64,000 nt of DNA, taken from NCBI GenBank assembly GCA_041398565.1, contig JAWKUN010000002.1:1116001-1180000 (forward strand), given 5' to 3'. The notes under the pieces were generated by a model. It ran no database searches, had not been told where the DNA came from, and saw only the letters and a list, made by a program, of their open reading frames with translations. The stretch is from DATGPD01 sp041398565. Lineage in GTDB: Bacteria > Planctomycetota > UBA1135 > UBA2386. The first letter of the stretch is position 1, and every line of letters starts with the position of its first letter. Shown here piece by piece: positions 52,025-59,222 of this stretch. A program made the position numbers and the translations under genes.

Positions 52025-55000
52025 TCACCACCGCGCGTGTACCTGAAGGAAGAACGAGGCCGAGGTACTGCCGCCACCGCGGCGGGCCAGCGCGTCTCCG
52101 ACCGCCATGCCGAGCGACGCCTCGAAGCGGGCGTCCGGGCGCCACGTTGCCGCCGTGCCGACCGACCAGGTGCCGTCGCCGGAGTGCAGCTCGAGTCCGA
52201 CGTAGCCGTCGAGCATCGCCCCGAAGGTCGGCGCGAACACGCGGTCGACCCGGCCCGCGATCAACGCGTAGTCGAAGCGTCGGCCGAGCGGCAGGACCCG
52301 GGTCAGCTCGTTGCCCTGGACGTGGGTCGTGTTCCACGCCAGCCAGGTGGACGCACCGGTGCTGCCGGCAGGCGCGCCGGCGACCGGGCCCGCCGGTCCG
52401 GTCGGGGTGCGATCGCGCCGGAAGCGGTCGGCGACCGCGGTCACGCTGTCTTGCGTGAGGCGGTAGCCGACGGCCACTTGGCCCTGCCAGAGAGTGTCGT
52501 CGACGCGGCCGCCGTTCACCGGGTCGTCGGCGCGCGCGCGGAACAAGCCGGCCTCCACCGCGGTCCACGCGCGGTCGCCGAGCCCGCGGTAGCCGGCCAG
52601 CAGCGCCCCGTCCTTGCGCGCGCCGAGCGCGGCGCCGGCGGCCGGTTCCGCCCACAGCTGACCGTACACGACGTGCGCGTCGAGCGAGGCGAAGGGCTCG
52701 CTGGCCTCGAGGTGGACATCACTCCATACGCAAAGGTCGTCGCCAGGGGCGCCGGGGTACGCCTCCACGCCAACCGCGAACTCGTGGCGCCGCCACGCGC
52801 GCCAGGCGGCCTGCGCGCCGACGATCGGTACCGTCTCGTCGAGTGCCACCTGGTTGCCGCCCACCGCCGGCGAGCGTCCGGAGTAGTCGCCGACGCCGGC
52901 GTGCACCGACAGGCGCAGGCGATCGCCGAGTTGGGCCGCGCCGTGCACCTGCGTCAGCGTGCTGCGGTCGCGCCCTGCTCGGGCGATGCGCGCGTCGGCG
53001 CCCAGGAGCGGGCGCGTGCGGTCGTCCATGTCGCGCTCGCCACGCAGCGCCTGTCGGTTGTCGGCGGCGAGTGCCGACCAGCGCCGGTAGGCGTCCAGGG
53101 CGTCGGTGTAGTCGCCGGCCAGCTCGGTGACGTGCGCCAGCTCGGCGTAGAGGTCGGCGTCGGCGCCGTGCAGCTCGATGCTGCGTTCGAGATGGTGGCG
53201 GGCGGCGGCGTAGTCGCCAGCGCGCACGTCGCAGTCGGCGAGGGCGCGCATGGCGCGCGCGTGCTCCGGTGCGCGCGCGAGCGCCGCCTCGATCGCGGCG
53301 CGTGCGCCGGCATCGTCACCGCTGCCGCGCAGCAGGTCGGCGAGGTCGAGGCGGAGGTCGAGGTCGTCGGGTTTGGCCTCGACGACGGCGCGGTAGGCCA
53401 CGATCGCCTCGCCCGTGCGGCCGAGCCGTGCCAGGCAGCGCGCCGGCAGCTCGGGCGGCGAGTCACCAGCGCCGCGCAGCAGGTCGAGCGCGGCCTCGTA
53501 GTGCGACCGTGCGTCGCTGGTCCGACCGAGCGCGGTGAGAGCCTCGGCCAGCGTGAAGTGCGTCAGCGCCAGGTCGCCGTCGCCGTGGGTGCCGTCGGCG
53601 AGGCTGGTCAGCCGCCGGGTCAGCAGACGCACGGCGCCGCCGGGATCGTGCGACCAGAAGCGGATCTGGCCGAGACGCAGCAGGGCGAGCGGGTGTCCCG
53701 GTGCCACTTCGAGGACGTGCTCGTACGACTCGGCGGCGGCGTCGGTCATGTTGGCGCCGAGCAGCGCGTCCGCGGCCTGCAGGCGTTCCTCGAGGCTGGC
53801 GTCGGGACGAGCCGCCTGTGCCCGTAGGAACGCCAGTGCTTCCTCGGCCTTGCCGCCGCTCAGGAGCGCCGCCACGTAGGCGTCGGCGATGCTGCCGCGC
53901 TTGCCGTGCTCGACCAGAGCACGCCAGTGCGGCAGCGCCCCGGCGTGGTCGCCGGCGGCGGTCAGCATCCACGCCAGCGCTTCGCGGTTGTCGAGGTCGT
54001 CGGGGTTGAGTTCGGCGAGACGTGTGCGGGCGGTGCGTTCGCTGGCGACCAGTCCGACCCACGACGCGCGTTTGGCCCACTCGCGCACGAGGGTGGCTTC
54101 GTTGGTCAGGCGGGCGACCTCCTCGGCGGTTCGGGCGCTCGACTCGACGTCGGTCTCCGCCTCGACCAGCTCCAGGAGGAAGCTCTGCATGCGCGGGTGC
54201 TGGGCGAAGCGTTTGGCCAAGGTCTCCAGCGCCGGGCGGAAGCGGCGCTGCCTGGCGAGTGGTCGCAGTCCCTCGAGCACTGCCGGCAGGTCGTCGGCGG
54301 TGAGCGCCGGCGAGGTGGCGAGTTCGGCGGCACGCACTTCGACGGATCCGTCACGTTGCAGCGCGCTGGTGGCGGCGATCTGGCCGAGCTGGCGGAAGAA
54401 GGTCACCGGCCGGGCTTGCGCCGCCTGCATCTGCGCCAGCACGCGCTCTGCCTCCTGCCGGCGCCCGAGGCCGACCAGCATGTGCAGGAGCTCGAGCCCG
54501 AGATCGACGTCGGCCGTCTGCTGTGCGAAGCGCTGCAGCAGAAGGTCGGCGAGGTCGCCGGTGCGGTCGCAGCGCCGGTAGAGCAGCTCGAGCTGGTGCG
54601 CGTACTCGTCGCCTTCGTCGGGGCCCGCGTCGGCCGCCAGCTGGCGCAGGGTGGCGATGGCCAGCGGGTAGTCGAGGTCGAGCCGGGCAATGTCGACGAT
54701 CCGCTCGCGGTTGCGCCGCACGTCGTGGCCGGCGTCGATCAGGGTCTGCAGGTGGGCGATCGCGGCTGGGGCGTCGCCGGCATCGAGAGCAGCGACCACC
54801 GCCTGCTCGCGGTCGACGATCGCGCGCGTGCGCTCGGCGAGGATCGCGGCGTGGCGGCTGGCGTCGCCGGCGCGGCCGAGCGCACCGTACAGCTCGATGA
54901 TGCGCAGGCGTCGCTCGCTGTCGGCCGGCGCCGACTGCAGCAGCTTCTCCAGGGCGTCCGCTTCGGCGGCGCGTTGACCCAACCAGCCGGCGAGCTGGGC

Positions 55001-55777
55001 GCGCAACGCCCAGAACGGCGCGTCCTCGGCCGGCCGGTGACGGCCGCTGCCGGTGACGACGAATGCTTCGCGGTAGCGACCGTCCTTGCAGTAGGTCTGT
55101 GCCAAGAGCAGGCGCAGGCGTTCGTCGTCGGCGTGCGCGGCGAAGGCGCGCAGCAGCCAGCGGTTGCGCGCGCGGGTGCGGCCGGCGGCACTGAACGTCG
55201 CCGCGGCTCCGAGCAGCGCGCCGAGGTCGAGCTGCGCGCCGTTCTGCGTGTGCAGCAGCAACCGCGCCGCGTGCGCGTCGGGCGGCTGCGGCTCGCCGGG
55301 CACCACCGGCCGGTCGGCGCTCGGCGCGAAGAAGCGCTCGGTGTTCGCAGCCACCCTGTCGTCGTCCTCGATGGCGCAGAGAGCCGCGATCAGCCCGTCC
55401 TGGGTGAAGGCCTCGGCGAGGCGTGTCTGCAGGGGATGCGAGGCGTCCTGCGGCGGGGTGCGCGCCTGCAGCTCCTCGCGCAGGAGGGCCAGCGGGCCGC
55501 GCAGCTCGCCGCCGCCAGCATCGCGGTCGTACGTTTGCAGCAGGTCGAGCGCGGCGCGCGCGTCGCCGCTCGCGCGGGCCTCGTCGAGCACGATCGCCGG
55601 CGTGCGCTTGGGTAGGCCTGTGCGGTGGTCCAGGTCGTCGCCGGCGCCACGTCCTGGCAGGAGCACCAGCCCGGCAAGGCCGAGCGCGCCGGCGACCGCG
55701 AACCACAGCAGGCCGGCGACGCCGCGTCCCGTGCGTTGGTGCGCGAGCGCTGGGCGATCCTTGCGCTTTCGGCTCAT
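52025..55777 (-). CDS. pelB: PelB: TPR scaffold and outer-membrane porin for Pel export
   Basis: A 1250-residue protein; Pseudomonas PelB has 1193. A basic N-terminus and one membrane helix (about 20-42) precede a very long stretch of TPR pairs (about 55-945, for example LGRTGEAIVAYRAVVEAKPD and HHLERSIELHGADADLYAEL). From about 960 alternating strands form a beta-barrel (GDRLRLSVHAGVGDYSG) that ends FFLQVHARW, with a terminal aromatic residue as in barrels recognised by the BAM machine. It bridges the periplasm and lets the deacetylated polymer out. The ATG overlaps the pelA stop and its own stop is 1 nt from pelD. Confidence 0.9.
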   Translation of the reverse strand: MSRKRKDRPALAHQRTGRGVAGLLWFAVAGALGLAGLVLLPGRGAGDDLDHRTGLPKRTPAIVLDEARASGDARAALDLLQTYDRDAGGGELRGPLALLREELQARTPPQDASHPLQTRLAEAFTQDGLIAALCAIEDDDRVAANTERFFAPSADRPVVPGEPQPPDAHAARLLLHTQNGAQLDLGALLGAAATFSAAGRTRARNRWLLRAFAAHADDERLRLLLAQTYCKDGRYREAFVVTGSGRHRPAEDAPFWALRAQLAGWLGQRAAEADALEKLLQSAPADSERRLRIIELYGALGRAGDASRHAAILAERTRAIVDREQAVVAALDAGDAPAAIAHLQTLIDAGHDVRRNRERIVDIARLDLDYPLAIATLRQLAADAGPDEGDEYAHQLELLYRRCDRTGDLADLLLQRFAQQTADVDLGLELLHMLVGLGRRQEAERVLAQMQAAQARPVTFFRQLGQIAATSALQRDGSVEVRAAELATSPALTADDLPAVLEGLRPLARQRRFRPALETLAKRFAQHPRMQSFLLELVEAETDVESSARTAEEVARLTNEATLVREWAKRASWVGLVASERTARTRLAELNPDDLDNREALAWMLTAAGDHAGALPHWRALVEHGKRGSIADAYVAALLSGGKAEEALAFLRAQAARPDASLEERLQAADALLGANMTDAAAESYEHVLEVAPGHPLALLRLGQIRFWSHDPGGAVRLLTRRLTSLADGTHGDGDLALTHFTLAEALTALGRTSDARSHYEAALDLLRGAGDSPPELPARCLARLGRTGEAIVAYRAVVEAKPDDLDLRLDLADLLRGSGDDAGARAAIEAALARAPEHARAMRALADCDVRAGDYAAARHHLERSIELHGADADLYAELAHVTELAGDYTDALDAYRRWSALAADNRQALRGERDMDDRTRPLLGADARIARAGRDRSTLTQVHGAAQLGDRLRLSVHAGVGDYSGRSPAVGGNQVALDETVPIVGAQAAWRAWRRHEFAVGVEAYPGAPGDDLCVWSDVHLEASEPFASLDAHVVYGQLWAEPAAGAALGARKDGALLAGYRGLGDRAWTAVEAGLFRARADDPVNGGRVDDTLWQGQVAVGYRLTQDSVTAVADRFRRDRTPTGPAGPVAGAPAGSTGASTWLAWNTTHVQGNELTRVLPLGRRFDYALIAGRVDRVFAPTFGAMLDGYVGLELHSGDGTWSVGTAATWRPDARFEASLGMAVGDALARRGGGSTSASFFLQVHARW

Positions 55778-57900
55778 CGCGGCGCCACCTCGACGAGGTC
55801 GTCGCCGGCCGGCAACTCCAGAGTGCAGCGGCCATCTTCGGCGGCCGTCATCGGGAGGATCGCGCCACCGACTCGCGCCGTCAGGGCCGCGCCCGGCGTG
55901 AAGCCGGCGAGCACGACGCGCCGGGGACGGAACGACTGCGTGTGCAGGCGCACGCCGTGCGCGGTGAGTTCGACGTCGTCGAGCCGGTGGTCGCTCTCTT
56001 CGACGTGGGGTCGCGGCGTCACGTCGTCATCGGCCAGGGCGATCACGGCGCGCTCTGCGCCGACCTGGACGTAGAGCGCGTCCTGCAGAACGCGGCAACC
56101 GACCACACCTTGGCAGCGGGCCCAGTCGAGCCGGCGTCGGGGATCGGCGAGGCGGACGCACCGGCAATCGCCCAAGCCCTCGAGCACGTAGCCCTGGGCG
56201 GTGCGCGCGATGCGCAGGCGCGCCGACAGCACGCTCTGCACCGCTCGCGCGTAGGTGGAAGCGTGCACCGGCAGGGTCGGCTCGCGGTCGACCCAGCGCG
56301 CCAGGAGTCCTTGCAGCGCCTGCAGGCGCGCCGGCCGCTCGGCCGAGTAGAAGTGCACGTAGACGTTCGCCGGCTTCAGGATGCGCGGCGTGCCGGTGCG
56401 ATCGATCGTGGTGTCGACGTGGCGGAAGACGGACGGCAAGGTGGTGAAGAAGCCGTCGAACACGTTCTCGTTGGCGGCGCCGCAGTAGACCTGCACGTCG
56501 TGTGCGGTGCGCCGGCCCCAGGGGCTGACGTAGCCCACCGAGTCGGAGCTGGCGTCGAAGCGGCAGACGCCGCCGTTGAGGTTGGTGCAGCCGAGACGGC
56601 CGGCGGCCTCGAGCGCCTCGTCGGTGGGGTTGGCCATCCCCGACCACAGCATCACGCTGCAGCGCCTGCCGCCCTGCAGCAACCAGCGGTCGACGAACTC
56701 GATCGACCGGGTGACCTCGGCGGTCATGTCGTGCTCGTAGTGCGCGATGGGCGCGTACCAGGTGACGACGCGCGGCGGCGTGCTCTTGGTGAGGCGGCGT
56801 CGCCAGTTGAGCGGGTGCAGCACGCTGTGGCTGGCGGGTTCGACCCACGGCCGCGCCAGGATCTCGCGCGCCAGGAGCATGCGCTCGTTGGGGGTGGCGA
56901 TGTTCAGGTCGTCGGTGAGGCCGGCGACGATGACCGACACGGTCATCGGGATCTTCCAGCGGTCGATGACCTCGTCGAGGAAGACGCGCGCCGAGAGTTC
57001 GCCGGCGCGGGTGGTGCTGGTGCTCTCGAACCCGTCGCCGTCGACGTGCAGCAAGAACAGGCGGCGGCCGAAGGCGACGGTCGGATCGGGCGCCGGCAGC
57101 TCGTCGGTGGCGAGCGCCGCGCGGAAGAACGCGAACGGGTCGAGGTGCCAGCGGCGATCCTCGGCCTTGGTGCCCTCGCGCAGGGTCCAAGGGCTCAGCG
57201 CCAGGCCACCGAAGGTGCCGACCACCACCGGCGTGCGGTCGTCGCCCGGACGCACGCGGTCGTGCGTGGTGACCCACACCTGGTGGTTGCGGTCGGCGCT
57301 GCGCGGTCCGTAGTGCACGCGGCGGCGGTCGGGCGGCGACTCGAAGTGCGTGCCCGGCCGGTTGTGGAAGGTGACGTCGATGCGCAACGGGTCGTCGGTG
57401 AAGCCCGGCTCGTAGGCGAAGCCGAGGCCGGCCATCCACGCGGCGAACGCGTCGGGGTCTGCTTCGAGTGGGCCCAGGTCGCCGAAGTGGACGATGCGCA
57501 GCGACGGACAGCGGCTGCGTTGGCGCTGGAGCCACGGCAGCAGCCAGGGGATCTCCGCGTCGTTGCCGTCGAACCAGGTGAGCACGGCGCGGGTGACGTC
57601 GCCGTCGAGGTCCGGTGGTTCACCGTCTTGCACGTTGTGCCGCCGCACGACGAGCCCGAGGTACTGCAGCGGCAGCTCCAGCATCTGGTGGATGGGGTCG
57701 ACGTCGACGCGGGCGATGTCGTCGTGCACGCGCGCGCTGAGCGCGAGCACCTCGCGCGGCAGCCACACCGGGTCCACGGGCGCCATCGCGCGCGGCGCGT
57801 CGGCGTCCGTCATCGCGCTCGGGGCGGACTGCGGGCGCAGCGCGACCCCGAACGCGCCCAGGCTGCCCACCAAGAGGATGCGTAGACCCCTCTGCCGCAA
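55774..57900 (-). CDS. pelA: PelA-like Pel deacetylase lacking the hydrolase domain
   Basis: A 708-residue exported protein. After a short hydrophobic start (about 7-22), residues about 40-275 resemble the central PelA region (RAVLTWFDGNDAEIPWLLPW, then FGDLG). The carbohydrate-esterase domain follows with HVDGDGFES (Asp287/Asp289) and SHSVLHP (His358/His362), the CE4-like metal and base residues of PelA, and a beta-rich C-terminus. It should partly de-N-acetylate Pel in the periplasm. Pseudomonas PelA (about 950) starts with a GH domain; here that part is absent. The start is TTG at 57900; nearby TTG/GTG codons at residues 10-11 are alternatives. Confidence 0.88.
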   Translation of the reverse strand: MRQRGLRILLVGSLGAFGVALRPQSAPSAMTDADAPRAMAPVDPVWLPREVLALSARVHDDIARVDVDPIHQMLELPLQYLGLVVRRHNVQDGEPPDLDGDVTRAVLTWFDGNDAEIPWLLPWLQRQRSRCPSLRIVHFGDLGPLEADPDAFAAWMAGLGFAYEPGFTDDPLRIDVTFHNRPGTHFESPPDRRRVHYGPRSADRNHQVWVTTHDRVRPGDDRTPVVVGTFGGLALSPWTLREGTKAEDRRWHLDPFAFFRAALATDELPAPDPTVAFGRRLFLLHVDGDGFESTSTTRAGELSARVFLDEVIDRWKIPMTVSVIVAGLTDDLNIATPNERMLLAREILARPWVEPASHSVLHPLNWRRRLTKSTPPRVVTWYAPIAHYEHDMTAEVTRSIEFVDRWLLQGGRRCSVMLWSGMANPTDEALEAAGRLGCTNLNGGVCRFDASSDSVGYVSPWGRRTAHDVQVYCGAANENVFDGFFTTLPSVFRHVDTTIDRTGTPRILKPANVYVHFYSAERPARLQALQGLLARWVDREPTLPVHASTYARAVQSVLSARLRIARTAQGYVLEGLGDCRCVRLADPRRRLDWARCQGVVGCRVLQDALYVQVGAERAVIALADDDVTPRPHVEESDHRLDDVELTAHGVRLHTQSFRPRRVVLAGFTPGAALTARVGGAILPMTAAEDGRCTLELPAGDDLVEVAPR

Positions 57901-57948
57901 GACCTTCCAGCCGTAGCTCCGCAGTGCTTATCGGCCTCGGCGCGGGTG

Positions 57949-57977
57949 CGAGGTTAGACCTCGGTGAAACCACCGAG
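57949..57977. promoter_or_regulatory. overlapping alternative hairpins in the pel divergent promoter region
   Basis: CGAGGT-tag-ACCTCG (57949-57963) and CTCGGTG-aaac-CACCGAG (57960-57977) are both perfect inverted repeats and share bases 57960-57963, so they exclude each other as RNA. They lie 49-77 nt upstream of the pelA start, in the 215-nt gap to the divergent GH114 gene. They could be operators or a switch in the pel leader. Confidence 0.45.
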
Positions 57978-58115
57978 CCGTCGTGTCCGCGAATCGTGCG
58001 GCGCCCCTGTGGTGTCCGCCGACAGCGTCGCGATCCTGGCCACGCTGGGACGTCGGGGCGGTGGCGTTCGCGAGCGTTTCACGTCACTGCCCGGCGATGA
58101 CGAAGAAAGGCGGAC

Positions 58116-59168
58116 ATGTCGATGCCGTCGCGTCCTCGAGTATTCGGGTCGTCCAGCGCGCCGCGCGCTCTCGTTCGTGCGTGCGGGTCGCTCCTGCTGG
58201 CAGCCTCGTGCGCGGCGCCTCCGGCCGACGACCCTGATCCTGCGGTTGCCTCCCGCCTGGCCGCGGTGCGGTCCTGGGCGATCCAGCTGCAGGGGCTCGA
58301 ACTCCCGGGCGCCGACGCCGCGCTCGTGGCGGCGTCGGTCGACATGCTGGTGATCGAGCCGACGCGGACGGTGCGCGGCATGGAGGCATTCGCCACGCGC
58401 GCGCTGGTGCGTCGGATCACGGCCAGCCCCGGCGAAAGCGGGGGGCGCAAGCTCTGTCTCGCCTACGTCAACGTCGGCCAGGCGGAGGACTACCGCACCT
58501 ACTGGCAACCGACGTGGCGCGCGCCGAGCCGCGACGCGGCCGGCGCGCCCGACTTCTTGCTGGCGCTCGATCCCGACGGCTGGCCGGGCAACTACCCGGT
58601 CGCGTTCTGGACGCCAGCTTGGCGCCGGGTGGCAGGCGAGCTGATCGAGGCCGCTGCCGCCGACGGCTTCGACGGCGCCTATCTCGATTGGGTACTCGGC
58701 TACCAGGAACCGGCGGTGGTGGAGGCCGCGCGCAGGCAGGGGGTCGACCCCGTCGCGGCCATGGTCGACCTCCTGCTGGAGCTGCGCGGCCGCGCCCGCG
58801 CGGTGCACGCGGGCTTCGTCCTGGTGGCGCAGAACGCCGCCGAGCTGGTCGCCCTCGACCCGCGCTTCTCCTCCGCCGTCGACGGGGTCTCGCAGGAGGA
58901 CCTCAGCTTCCGCGGCGAGGCCGGGGCGGGTTGGGACGACGCCGCCGCTGGCGACATCGCCACTTCCGAAGACGACGCCGCGCTCCTCGCCGACCGCCTG
59001 CGCGCCTGCCGCCAGCGCGGCCTCTGCGTGTTCACCCTCGACTACGCGCGCCTGCCTCAGCACGTCGACGTCGCGCGCCACCGAGCGCGGGCGGTGGGGG
59101 CGGTGCCCTGCGTCAGCCGCGTGGCCCTCGACCGCCTCGATCCGCAGTGCGCGTCGCCGGCTCGCTGA
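58116..59168 (+). CDS. GH114-like glycoside hydrolase lipoprotein (TM1410 family)
   Basis: A 350-residue predicted lipoprotein with Cys32 after LLLAAS. The body is a TIM-barrel of the TM1410/GH114 type: WAIQLQGLE at the start, LAYVNVGQAEDYRTYW, NYPVAFWTPAW, GFDGAYLDW (Asp191) and GVSQEDLSF (Glu261), the last two being candidate catalytic acids. GH114 includes endo-alpha-1,4-polygalactosaminidase and the hydrolase domain of PelA. Its place next to pelA, divergent, and the lack of that domain in PelA make Pel the likely substrate. AAAGG just upstream supports the ATG at 58116. Confidence 0.85.
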   Translation: MSMPSRPRVFGSSSAPRALVRACGSLLLAASCAAPPADDPDPAVASRLAAVRSWAIQLQGLELPGADAALVAASVDMLVIEPTRTVRGMEAFATRALVRRITASPGESGGRKLCLAYVNVGQAEDYRTYWQPTWRAPSRDAAGAPDFLLALDPDGWPGNYPVAFWTPAWRRVAGELIEAAAADGFDGAYLDWVLGYQEPAVVEAARRQGVDPVAAMVDLLLELRGRARAVHAGFVLVAQNAAELVALDPRFSSAVDGVSQEDLSFRGEAGAGWDDAAAGDIATSEDDAALLADRLRACRQRGLCVFTLDYARLPQHVDVARHRARAVGAVPCVSRVALDRLDPQCASPAR

Positions 59169-59222
59169 GCTCGTCGACAGCCGGCGTGGTGACGAAGACC
59201 GAGGCGGACGACGCGCCGCGCG

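Noticed and set aside
57901..58115. A place to look for a missing pelC
   Set aside because: The gap is only 215 nt and has no open frame with a lipobox; pelB and pelD are 1 nt apart, so pelC is not in the locus.
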